From assembly GCA_016234115.1 (NCBI GenBank), contig JACRHD010000039.1, positions 1-64,000 on the forward strand: a stretch of 64,000 bases of DNA. The letters are read 5' to 3'. Origin of the DNA: Nitrospirota bacterium. Lineage in GTDB: Bacteria; Nitrospirota; Thermodesulfovibrionia; UBA6902. Below are positions 1 through 6,115 of the stretch, piece after piece; within the stretch, counting starts at the first letter, position 1; every line of letters begins with the position of its first letter. The notes beneath the pieces are model-generated. The model saw nothing but the letters and a program-made list of their open reading frames with translations. It did no database searches and was not told the origin of the DNA. The position numbers were made by a program, and so were the translations under genes.

Positions 1-113
1 ATACTTAAAGGACTGCCCGGCAGCAATGCATTAACGCCCAATGCAATTGTCACATATTCTGCAATCTTAAACAACCAGTTCGCCGTCTTTTCCTTCTTGT
101 TATAATGTTCCAT
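1..113 (-). CDS. Partial gene, N-terminus of a probable small membrane protein
   Basis: The reading frame starts at an ATG at 113 on the minus strand and runs off the left edge, so only the first 37 residues are visible. They begin MEHYNKKEKTANWLFKIAEY and continue with a hydrophobic stretch (VTIALGVNALLPG), which suggests a charged cytoplasmic N-terminus leading into a membrane segment. A G-rich stretch (GGGGGGA) lies about 6 nt upstream as ribosome binding site. No family can be recognised from this fragment. Confidence 0.55.
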   Translation of the reverse strand, partial: MEHYNKKEKTANWLFKIAEYVTIALGVNALLPGSPLS

Positions 114-441
114 TCCCTGTCCCCCCAAAAAGATTTCATGACTAAATATTAGCAGAAATAAGGGAAAACTTCAAAATGAAAATGGGGAGGAAGTATCCAT
201 TCAGTTACAAGTTATAACACACCCCTGCGCCCCTCTCAAGAGGGGACTAAAGACAAGGTCCCCTCCTGGGAGGGGTAGGGGGGTGGGTTTCTTTCCGGCA
301 CAAAGATACACCCTATAACTTAATGGCTACTGGAGGAATTTTGACAAAGGGGGATTTTGAAGACAAATAATTTATTGATAAAATCTCCCCTAACCCCTGC
401 TTAAGGCACCTACTGTTGGTCTTCGTCAAAGAGGGGGAAAG
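114..441. repeat. Gene-free stretch with G/C-rich palindromic repeats
   Basis: No gene is visible between the partial gene at the left edge and the porin terminator. The stretch holds two short hairpins of the CCCCTCTC/GAGAGGGG type near 231-280, and a pair of inverted motifs (GACAAAGGGGGATTT near 342 and AAATCTCCCC near 379). The word GGCACCTACTGTTGG near 405 recurs in a close variant near 62070. These look like dispersed repeats, not regulatory sites. Confidence 0.5.
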
Positions 442-477
442 AAAAAAAGGGGCGTCCCGATAATTCGGGACGCCCCT
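442..477 (-). terminator. Rho-independent terminator of the porin gene
   Basis: On the minus strand a perfect stem (GGGGCGTCCCGA paired with TCGGGACGCCCC, 4-nt loop) is followed by a run of seven T. It begins about 25 nt after the porin stop codon, and is a textbook intrinsic terminator. Confidence 0.9.
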
Positions 478-501
478 TTGGAACAGCGTGTTTACGAACA
501 G

Positions 502-1854
502 TTAGAACTTGAGGATAACGCCGTGTCTGACCCTGTACGGATTGTCGGACGCGGTGTTAGTGCCGGCAGTTGCTGTCCCGAGATCATATGCCTCACCGGC
601 AAACAGCATACCTGCCTCTACGAAATAGGCCAGGTTTGTGTCGATCTCATATTCTGCCTTGGCGTCAATTTCGAAGCCGAGGCTTTTTGAGGTTGCGTCG
701 GTCCCATCAGCATTTAGGGCGCTGTTCAAATTAACAGCCTTTACCGCTCTGAGAAGGTATGCGTCAGCGGAGACCTTCAGGGCGTCCATCGGCTTGGCAG
801 TCACGCCTACGTTGAAGAACATCGTGTTTTCCAAACCTGTATTCTTCGCTCTTGAGGCAGCCGGAACAGTGTACTCATAGATAAACGTGTAGTTCTGCTG
901 GTCGCTGAGGAAGGTGTTAAAGGATTTGTCTTTGGTATCGGAAGTTTCGTCACCGCTGCCATAAGCAGCCTTGGCCCTTGCGGTCACGGGACCGAGAGGG
1001 GCTTCTGCGCCGAGCATAAAGGCCGCGCCGGAGGATTTCTCTTCATCGCCGGCTGCATCTCTGCCTTTCTTACCGAACTGTTTTTCGACATCGACCTTTA
1101 CCTTAACGACTTTCAGGTCAGCATCAGCCCTGAGTCCGAGATTGTAGAAACGCTGGCCGTTGTCGTGAGTGTCTTTGTCACGAGTGCGAAGATTGGTCAG
1201 GTCCCCTCCCACGCTGATACCGGCAACCGGCATCTCGAAACCGAGTATATAAGCGTCGGTGTCATCGTTTTCCGGTGTGTCGTTCTCATCAAGTTTCAAA
1301 GTGGTAAGCGATACCTCGCCGTCACCCACTGCTGCCCAGAGTACGATTCCGTCATCGCCGAATTTGGAATGGTCAAAGAAGAGGTTATTGCCGAGGGCTG
1401 CAAGGAGATGTCCTGCCTTGATGCCTGTAAGCATGCCGAGGCCTTTGCCCTGGTGAGCAATGTATGCCTGGCGGATAGATAATGCTCCAGTCTTGGTGTT
1501 ACTGCTATTACCCCAAACGACGGTATCCTTTGAATTGCTGGTAGTAGACACATCCTCTCCGGATTCAAGCTCGATAAAGCCAAAGGTATTTGCCGATGTG
1601 TTTGCCTTCAGGCTTAATCTTGCCCTCTGATCATAATACTGGCTTGTTTCATTCGTATTGCTTGAATCGAAGTCAGCATCCTTGGTAACATTACCTCTTA
1701 CCCTTAATTCTCCGCCTAACTCAATTGAGGCCTTTTTGGCTTTTACGAGAGACGGGGTGTATTCAGTGGTCGGCGACTGGTGCAGCGCGAAGGATGTTAC
1801 GGCAAATGCCAGAACAACCAGTACGCTTAATAATGCTACTACATACTTTTTCAT
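502..1854 (-). CDS. Outer-membrane beta-barrel porin-like protein
   Basis: A 450-residue secreted protein. Residues 1-23 form a clear signal peptide (MKKYVVALLSVLVVLAFAVT, ending SFA). The mature part is rich in alternating polar and hydrophobic stretches with many Asp/Asn-rich loops and ends in Phe (HGVILKF), the usual C-terminal signature for BAM-dependent insertion. This pattern fits a 16- to 18-stranded porin; no substrate can be assigned. The start is supported by a strong AAGGAGGAG site 5 nt upstream. The gene is a single transcription unit, with a sigma-70-like promoter at 2061-2089 and an intrinsic terminator at 442-477. Confidence 0.8.
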   Translation of the reverse strand: MKKYVVALLSVLVVLAFAVTSFALHQSPTTEYTPSLVKAKKASIELGGELRVRGNVTKDADFDSSNTNETSQYYDQRARLSLKANTSANTFGFIELESGEDVSTTSNSKDTVVWGNSSNTKTGALSIRQAYIAHQGKGLGMLTGIKAGHLLAALGNNLFFDHSKFGDDGIVLWAAVGDGEVSLTTLKLDENDTPENDDTDAYILGFEMPVAGISVGGDLTNLRTRDKDTHDNGQRFYNLGLRADADLKVVKVKVDVEKQFGKKGRDAAGDEEKSSGAAFMLGAEAPLGPVTARAKAAYGSGDETSDTKDKSFNTFLSDQQNYTFIYEYTVPAASRAKNTGLENTMFFNVGVTAKPMDALKVSADAYLLRAVKAVNLNSALNADGTDATSKSLGFEIDAKAEYEIDTNLAYFVEAGMLFAGEAYDLGTATAGTNTASDNPYRVRHGVILKF

Positions 1855-1970
1855 TTACTCCTCCTTTTAGGGTTTTTGTTTTTAAGATGACTTTTATGCT
1901 AAAAATCCCATCCCGTTTCTTCAGGATGAAGGACAGTTATTTTCTCTCTTACTACCACCCCCCTTTTAAA

Positions 1971-2034
1971 CAAAATTCAACATTCAAGATTCAAAATTCG
2001 ACACAAAATACATTATAAAATCAAAATTCAAATC
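1971..2034. repeat. Heptad repeat tract, AAATTCA family
   Basis: A degenerate tandem array of 7-bp units (AAATTCA, ACATTCA, AGATTCA, AAATTCG, ACACAAA and so on) lies in the porin 5' leader. The same family recurs at 4139-4186 and 4535-4599, and inside ftsK, hemC and the waaF-gmhB fusion. Confidence 0.7.
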
Positions 2035-2060
2035 GCGCGTCCCGTTTCAGTCAAGGTAAA

Positions 2061-2089
2061 TTTATACCACTGTGACGAAAAATTGTCAA
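2061..2089 (-). promoter_or_regulatory. Sigma-70-type promoter of the porin gene
   Basis: Read on the minus strand, TTGACA (2089-2084) is separated by exactly 17 bp from TATAAA (2066-2061). Transcription would start near 2054 and leave a leader of about 200 nt that contains heptad repeats (1971-2034) before the porin start at 1854. Confidence 0.7.
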
Positions 2090-2163
2090 GATAATTTTCT
2101 TTATATTTAATTCAAAGAACAAAATGAAACACTATATATTTAGCAAATCCCATGCTAAGAATA

Positions 2164-2276
2164 GAGTCAAGAGTCAAGAGTCAAGAGTCAAGAAGGAAAA
2201 ATTAAAAAAATTAAAGGATTACAATTATTTTTTTTTTGATACTTGACTCATAGCTCATAACTCATAACTCTAAGCT
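2164..2276. repeat. Inverted pair of heptad repeats, GTCAAGA family
   Basis: The left arm (2164-2192) is four copies of GAGTCAA-type heptads. The right arm (2241-2276) is the complementary orientation (ACTTGACTCATAGCTCATAA type). They are separated by a spacer of about 48 bp that is rich in A and T. The region 1855-2365 otherwise holds only the porin promoter and no gene. Confidence 0.75.
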
Positions 2277-2320
2277 GTGGTGTTCATACAATTATGTTGA
2301 TGCAAAAAGGACACTCTTTT

Positions 2321-2783
2321 AGAGTCATGAGTCATAAGTCAAGAGGTAAGAGTCAAGTGAAAAGATCAAATCCTGCGCTTGATTGAATTAATTAGGCTGT
2401 TGAGCATTTTATTTATTGCCACCGATTCCAACTCTAATTCGTTATAAACATCGGCGTCTAAATACAGCAAATCTTTTGAGAGAAGCAGGAAATAACGGAC
2501 TTCTTCTAATGACCCTCTTGATTGATAGAGGAATTGCATGAATTCCTTCGGTGTCTTGCGAGCATGCCCTTCAACAATATTTGCCGGTACAGAATATGCG
2601 GCCCTTTTCAACTGATCTGACAGAGCATATCTTTCTTTAACTGGAAATTTGGCGACCACCTGATAAATACTAAGGACTAATTCGTGAGCCTTTTCCCATA
2701 CTTTCAACTTCTTCCAATACATAAACTGTCCCCTCTTTCTTTTTCATGATTCTTAACTCATAACTCTTAACTCTTGACTCTAA
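2321..2783. mobile_element. Candidate element: four-helix-bundle gene between inverted heptad arms
   Basis: The forward arm 2321-2357 (AGAGTCATGAGTCATAAGTC and onward) and reverse arm 2748-2783 (TTAACTCATAACTCTTAACT and onward) are complementary degenerate 7-bp repeats of one family. The four-helix-bundle gene lies between them. The whole unit is about 463 bp, close to the 461 bp of the second such unit at 4139-4599. The right arm is flanked by the direct repeat TGTCCCCTCTTTCT at 2727-2740 and 2787-2800. Calling it mobile is inference from structure. Confidence 0.45.
2366..2722 (-). CDS. Four-helix-bundle protein (S23/23S rRNA IVP family)
   Basis: A 118-residue protein predicted to be all-helical. 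Family features are visible in order: an N-terminal LKVWEKAHELVLSIYQ helix, SDQLKRAAYSVPANIVEGHA, EFMQFLYQSRGSLEEVRYFL and a final LESVAINKMLNSLINSI helix. This is the family first described as the protein of intervening sequences in 23S rRNA genes, and it is related to the Avd accessory protein of diversity-generating retroelements; nucleic-acid binding is the likely role. The gene sits alone, bracketed by GTCAAGA-family heptad arms in opposite orientation (2321-2357 and 2748-2783). A weak GAGGGG site precedes the ATG. Confidence 0.85.
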   Translation of the reverse strand: MYWKKLKVWEKAHELVLSIYQVVAKFPVKERYALSDQLKRAAYSVPANIVEGHARKTPKEFMQFLYQSRGSLEEVRYFLLLSKDLLYLDADVYNELELESVAINKMLNSLINSIKRRI

Positions 2784-2804
2784 TATTGTCCCCTCTTTCT
2801 AACC

Positions 2805-2830
2805 GGGCAGCCACAGAGGGCTGCCCCTAC
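2805..2830. repeat. Palindrome of the GTAGGGGC/GCCCCTAC-framed family
   Basis: GGGCAGCC (2805-2812) pairs with GGCTGCCC (2819-2826) around a 6-nt loop, followed by CTAC. The same framing with a different core occurs inside uvrA (33174-33200) and inside the waaF-gmhB gene (40356-40383). Confidence 0.65.
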
Positions 2831-2857
2831 ATAACTCTTAACTCTTGACTCTTAACT

Positions 2858-3379
2858 CTATATCTTCTCCACGTCTGCCGCATCTATCGTCAGCGCTACC
2901 CCCTGGCGCAGGACGTCGACGGAAAGGACGAGGATGTGCTTGTCCAGCTTTTCGACAAGTATCCCTTCGACCCCGCTTAACGGACCTTTGATGATCCGCA
3001 CTTTTTGTCCTTCATTCAGATATGGATAAGGATCGAGGGCGCCGCTGTTTTCCACCAGTTTTTTCAGGGATATGATCTGTTCCTCGGGGATAGGCGTGGG
3101 CTCTCCCGGTATCGCGCATATCAGCCTTACGACCCCCCTCACCTTTAAGACACTCAACAAGCTCTGCGAATCTCTTGCGATATGCACAAAAAGATAGCCC
3201 GGGAAGAGGGGGAAGGCAATCAGTTTCTTTCTGTCCTTCCATTTCCTGAGCCGCTCCACTGACGGAAGGAAGGCTTCCAGGCCCTTCTGTTTCAGCTTAT
3301 CATACACCTGAAACTCATGGCGCGACCGCGTATGGATGGCGTACCAGTTTGCCTGTAAGTTGTCGTTTGTTATATCCAT
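2858..3379 (-). CDS. NusG-family transcription antiterminator (UpxY/RfaH-like)
   Basis: A 173-residue NusG paralogue. The NGN domain spans about residues 10-110 (WYAIHTRSRHEFQVYDKLKQ, then LFPGYLFVHI, the PGY signature). A KOW motif lies at about 122-150 (GQKVRIIKGPLSGVEGIL). Specialised NusG paralogues of this size usually act on one long surface-polysaccharide operon by riding with RNA polymerase to suppress termination. No such operon is in the window, so the target is unknown. The stop codon abuts a heptad repeat tract (2831-2862). Confidence 0.85.
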   Translation of the reverse strand: MDITNDNLQANWYAIHTRSRHEFQVYDKLKQKGLEAFLPSVERLRKWKDRKKLIAFPLFPGYLFVHIARDSQSLLSVLKVRGVVRLICAIPGEPTPIPEEQIISLKKLVENSGALDPYPYLNEGQKVRIIKGPLSGVEGILVEKLDKHILVLSVDVLRQGVALTIDAADVEKI

Positions 3380-3388
3380 TTTTCATAT

Positions 3389-3544
3389 AACCACGGAGAC
3401 ACTGAGGCACAGAGCCAAGTGAGAAGTGAGAAGTTGGAAGTAAGAAGTTGGTTCGCAAAGAGATAAGAAAACTGACAAACTTCCTACTTCTTATTTCTCA
3501 CTTCCCACTTCTATTTTTCTCCGTGACTCTGTGTCTCTGTGGTT
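3389..3544. repeat. Composite palindromic element, ACCACAGAG family with AGTGAGA inner arms
   Basis: Outer arms (AACCACGGAGACACTGAGGC at left, CTCTGTGTCTCTGTGGTT at right, period 8 bp) enclose inner arms of AGTGAGA/AGTTGGA heptads and a spacer containing AAACTGACAAACTTCCTACT. The spacer is also present in the element at 10096-10227, so these two are true copies and not merely similar arms. Confidence 0.8.
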
Positions 3545-3794
3545 AGTCTGTAACCTTATAAACCAGATCGTTCTTCCTGACGAAATCCGTTATCTTGATC
3601 CCTACTATATACCCCTTCGCTGCTTTTTCCACCTTCTGATGCTTTAATTCCATAGAGTCAATGCGTTGTTCGAAATCCGTTGTGCGACCTATGATATGAA
3701 TGTTATCACCGAACTTAAGGTTGTCAACGACTTCAACAGATGCAACGCCGATTCTTCCATAATATTTAATTATCCTGCCGGCAAGGGTCTCCAC
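3543..3794 (-). CDS. Translation elongation factor-like protein (EF-Tu domain 2-like barrel)
   Basis: A small single-domain protein of 83 residues from the chosen start. The pattern AGRIIKYYGRIGVASVEV, then LKFGDNIHIIGRTTDFEQRI, then KGYIVGIKITDFVRKNDLVY matches the beta-barrel found as domain 2 of translational GTPases and as the stand-alone EF-like protein of many anaerobes, often linked to U32 peptidases; the function is unsettled. I chose the GTG at 3794, because a longer frame from an ATG at 3836 would translate the repeat element at 3807-3958, giving a meaningless N-terminus (MSPCLSASVVF). Confidence 0.75.
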   Translation of the reverse strand: METLAGRIIKYYGRIGVASVEVVDNLKFGDNIHIIGRTTDFEQRIDSMELKHQKVEKAAKGYIVGIKITDFVRKNDLVYKVTD

Positions 3795-3806
3795 ATTATT
3801 ACTGAA

Positions 3807-3958
3807 AACCACAGAGGCACTGAGACACGGAGACACGGAGAAAGAAGTTGAGAAGATATGATGTTATGAAGATGGGAAAAAACCAAAAAACACCCTGACT
3901 CAACCTCTCATCTTCTCAACTTCTTATTTTCTCTCCGTGCCTCCGTGTCTCTGTGGTT
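3807..3958. repeat. Composite palindromic element, ACCACAGAG family
   Basis: Outer arms are CACAGAGG, CACTGAGA, CACGGAGA, CACGGAGA (period 8) at left and the complementary CTCCGTGCCTCCGTGTCTCT at right. Inner arms are GAAGTTGAGAAGAT and ATCTTCTCAACTTC. The element separates the EF-like gene from the small gene at 3971-4117. Confidence 0.8.
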
Positions 3959-3970
3959 AAAGATCAGATG

Positions 3971-4117
3971 TTACGCGTTGCCCTGAGGCGCGGCTTCCTG
4001 ACCCTTTTCCTTATGAAGCTCCGTTATGCTGGTGACCTTTATCCCCGCCGCCTGAAGGGCTTTCTGTATATCCACGGCCTTCGCGTCCTGAACTTTCAAC
4101 ATATAGTTGATGTCCAT
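3971..4117 (-). CDS. 48-residue small protein of unknown function
   Basis: A short frame with the features of a real gene: ATG at 4117 preceded by AAAGGAGG with 5-nt spacing, and a TAA stop at 3971-3973. The protein starts MDINYMLKVQDAKAVDIQKA, continues LQAAGIKVTSITELHKEKGQ and ends EAAPQGNA. The first 36 residues have an alpha/beta pattern (a helix DAKAVDIQKALQAAG followed by a strand IKVTSI) like a tiny ferredoxin-fold fragment. It contains no Cys and no membrane segment. I do not recognise the family. It is bracketed by repeat elements on both sides and is not evidently co-transcribed with the EF-like gene. Confidence 0.65.
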   Translation of the reverse strand: MDINYMLKVQDAKAVDIQKALQAAGIKVTSITELHKEKGQEAAPQGNA

Positions 4118-4138
4118 ATGTCCTCCTTTAAAATTAGT

Positions 4139-4599
4139 AAATTCGAAATCCGAAGCACGAAATTCGAAACAAATTCAAAATTCAAATGACAGATTATTCA
4201 CTCTTGCGCAATATTGCGCCGAATATATTCATAAGCTCTGTAGCTTCAGATACTAACTTATTTCTTTCATTTTCCTTTTCCGGTTCGTCTTGAGTGTCAA
4301 CCAATTTCAGCCAGTATCTGCTCTCTTTAGCTTCCTTACGTGAAATCTTTACTCTCATAAGAAAATCTTTTTTACTTAATGCTTCATTCGCCTCTATGTA
4401 GTTCGCTCCAACAGATCCGGACGCTTTTACCAGTTGTTTACTATCCTCAATATTTCCAAGAGTCATTCTCAATTTTTTTACAAACTCTCTTATTCTCTTT
4501 GCAAACTCAAAGGTACGATTTTCCAAATCATACTGTTTTGAATTTTGTATTTCGGTCATTCGAATTTGTTTCGTATTTCGAGTTTCGTATTTCGGATTT
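4139..4599. mobile_element. Candidate element: second four-helix-bundle gene between inverted heptad arms
   Basis: The left arm (4139-4186) is AAATTCG, AAATCCG, AAGCACG, AAATTCG, AAACAAA, TTCAAAA heptads. The right arm (4535-4599) is the inverted counterpart (TTTTGAATTTTGTATTTCGG, then GAATTTGTTTCGTATTTCG, then AGTTTCGTATTTCGGATTT). The arms match each other better than they match the arms of the other four-helix element, as expected for ends of one unit. The unit spans 461 bp. Mobility is inferred, not shown. Confidence 0.5.
4194..4559 (-). CDS. Four-helix-bundle protein (S23/IVP-like), second copy
   Basis: A 121-residue all-helical protein from the chosen start. Diagnostic stretches are RTFEFAKRIREFVKKLRM, the family hallmark QLVKASGSVGANYIEANEAL, and DFLMRVKISRKEAKESRYWL. 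It is only distantly similar to the copy at 2366-2722, so this is not a recent local duplication. I chose the ATG at 4559; the frame is open to 4613, but those extra 18 codons are translated repeat (the right arm). Even at 4559 no ribosome binding site is obvious. The gene occupies the spacer of the inverted heptad repeat at 4139-4599. Confidence 0.8.
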   Translation of the reverse strand: MTEIQNSKQYDLENRTFEFAKRIREFVKKLRMTLGNIEDSKQLVKASGSVGANYIEANEALSKKDFLMRVKISRKEAKESRYWLKLVDTQDEPEKENERNKLVSEATELMNIFGAILRKSE

Positions 4600-4637
4600 A
4601 AGCATTGTATCAACCTGCTACACTCTAAATCAAGTGA

Positions 4638-5444
4638 TTACCTAAATAAATCTGAAAGCGGAATGACTGTAATCTCCTTATTATCCTTCAGCGTCTTTCG
4701 CAGAAACTCAATTGTATTTTTCCTCGGATGGGAGAGCAGGATCGCATGACCTTTTTCGTTTGCGAGCTGAAGAAGTTTCTTCCACTGTGCCTCTATTTCG
4801 GCGGGGGCGTCTTTGTCATCCAGAAACAGGTCCCGGCTCAGCGCCTTCACTCCCTGCGCTTTCGCAAGGTCATATCCCTTCGATTCCGGAGCGGTCCGGC
4901 TGTCAAGGAAAAAGAGCCTCCTTCTTTTCAGCTCGGCAATCACTACCTGCATGGCGCGCTCATCCTGTGTAAAAACGGAGCCCATGTGATTGCTCACTCC
5001 AAGCGCGTGCGGCACGGAACGGATGTCTTTATCGAGGGTCCCGGCAATCTCCCCATCGGTCATCCACGTATAAAGGCCTCCCTCCCCAAGTTTATGAGAA
5101 GGCGCCGCTTCCATGGGGATGTGGGCGATGACCTCATGTCCGAGTTTGTGACCTTCCATCGCAATCCATGAGGAATAAGGCTGTCGCGGCAGAATGGAAA
5201 GGGTCAGCGGGGCCTTTATTTCAAAAACCGCAGCAGCGGCGGTCTTGCCCGGCCCCAGGTCGTCTATTATAATTGCTACCCTCGGCCTTGAAACAGGGGC
5301 CCTGGGTTTTTCAACGGATTTTGTTGTCCGGGAGGGCGCTTTCGGCTTTTTTTCCCTTCCGAATTCTTCGTATAGGGAGAAGAGCGCGATGATGATAAAA
5401 AAAAGTATCAGCAGGTAGTGATGTTTTCCGGCCTTTGATCTCAT
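4638..5444 (-). CDS. Divergent polysaccharide deacetylase family protein (YibQ-like)
   Basis: A 268-residue protein with one N-terminal membrane anchor (about residues 8-25, HYLLILFFIIIALFSLY), a Lys/Pro-rich linker, and a catalytic-type domain from about residue 54 (VAIIIDDLGPG, then GHEVIAHIPMEA, SNHMGSVFTQD and FFLDSRT). It belongs to the divergent deacetylase family (COG2861); the true substrate is unproven, with cell-wall or envelope glycan suspected. It is the last gene of an ftsK-lolA operon: its ATG overlaps the lolA stop by 4 bp. Confidence 0.85.
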   Translation of the reverse strand: MRSKAGKHHYLLILFFIIIALFSLYEEFGREKKPKAPSRTTKSVEKPRAPVSRPRVAIIIDDLGPGKTAAAAVFEIKAPLTLSILPRQPYSSWIAMEGHKLGHEVIAHIPMEAAPSHKLGEGGLYTWMTDGEIAGTLDKDIRSVPHALGVSNHMGSVFTQDERAMQVVIAELKRRRLFFLDSRTAPESKGYDLAKAQGVKALSRDLFLDDKDAPAEIEAQWKKLLQLANEKGHAILLSHPRKNTIEFLRKTLKDNKEITVIPLSDLFR

Positions 5445-6115
5445 CGGTCCATGTCGAACACTTCAACTCCCTGAGGCACTGTAAACGTAAAAAGTGAATC
5501 TTCGGGCCCGGTGTTTGTTTTGATATCCGCCAACTCAATAGTAATTACGTTGCCGTACGTATCGATTACCTTCAGCGTCTTCAAGGGAAAATTCTTTGAG
5601 GCGGTCCTGATTATTACTTCCTGCATGGACCCCATTCGTCGCTTGGGCTTCAGATCGAGCGTGTCCCGGTCCGTCAGAGTTATGTCAAAATCAGACCTGA
5701 GATTTTCCAGCCCGCTTAGTAAAGTAATCGGCGCCTGGCTGTATGCCTCTTTGCTGAACCTGCTTTTTATTGCCTGTTTCTGCGACCTCTTGTAAATCCA
5801 CATGTCTTCGCCCTTTATAAAGACCTTCTCGTCCCGGGGACTTTTGTATTCCCACATAATGCCGGAGGGTTTTTTTATATAAAATGTCCCCGCATAAGTC
5901 TCTGTTTTCTCAAGGTCCTTAAGATAGCTTGTCTGCGTGAAAGAGCCCTTCAGGTCATGAATTGAGGACAGCCTTTTCTGAACGTCGTTGACAACGTCAT
6001 CGACAGCAGCCGCGTGAAGAGAGTTAAAGAGTGAAGAGTCAAGAGTTAAGACTATAAAAATAAAAAAAATGAAAAAACTTTGAACTCTTGACTCTTCTTT
6101 TATTGTTTCTTCCAC
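5441..6115 (-). CDS. lolA: Outer-membrane lipoprotein carrier protein LolA
   Basis: A 224-residue periplasmic chaperone that would ferry lipoproteins from LolCDE to the outer membrane. After the signal peptide come the LolA patterns VQKRLSSIHDLKGSFTQTS, GTFYIKKPSGIMWEYKSP, KVFIKGEDMWIYKRSQKQA and FPLKTLKVIDTYGNVITIEL. The gene overlaps the ftsK 3' end by 16 bp and the next gene by 4 bp, so it is translationally coupled. Residues 7-32, which make up the signal-peptide hydrophobic core (FFIFFIFIVLTLDSSLF), are encoded by an inverted GTCAAGA-family heptad element (6021-6097). Confidence 0.9.
   Translation of the reverse strand: MEETIKEESRVQSFFIFFIFIVLTLDSSLFNSLHAAAVDDVVNDVQKRLSSIHDLKGSFTQTSYLKDLEKTETYAGTFYIKKPSGIMWEYKSPRDEKVFIKGEDMWIYKRSQKQAIKSRFSKEAYSQAPITLLSGLENLRSDFDITLTDRDTLDLKPKRRMGSMQEVIIRTASKNFPLKTLKVIDTYGNVITIELADIKTNTGPEDSLFTFTVPQGVEVFDMDR
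6021..6097. repeat. Inverted heptad element inside the lolA signal-peptide region
   Basis: Arms GAGTTAAAGAGTGAAGAGTC plus AAGAGTTAAG (6021-6050) and CTTTGAACTCTTGACTCTTC (6079-6098) are complementary GTCAAGA-family heptads with an A/T-rich spacer. The element lies wholly inside the lolA reading frame. Confidence 0.75.

Noticed and set aside
1165-1482. Plus-strand open frames across the porin gene
   Set aside because: They are antisense to a gene with signal peptide, ribosome binding site, promoter and terminator, and show no protein family features.
2164-2357. CRISPR-like array
   Set aside because: The repeats are contiguous 7-bp units with no unique spacers of regular length, and no cas gene is present.
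2366-4559. Diversity-generating retroelement suggested by Avd-like four-helix proteins
   Set aside because: No reverse transcriptase and no template/variable repeat pair is present in the window.
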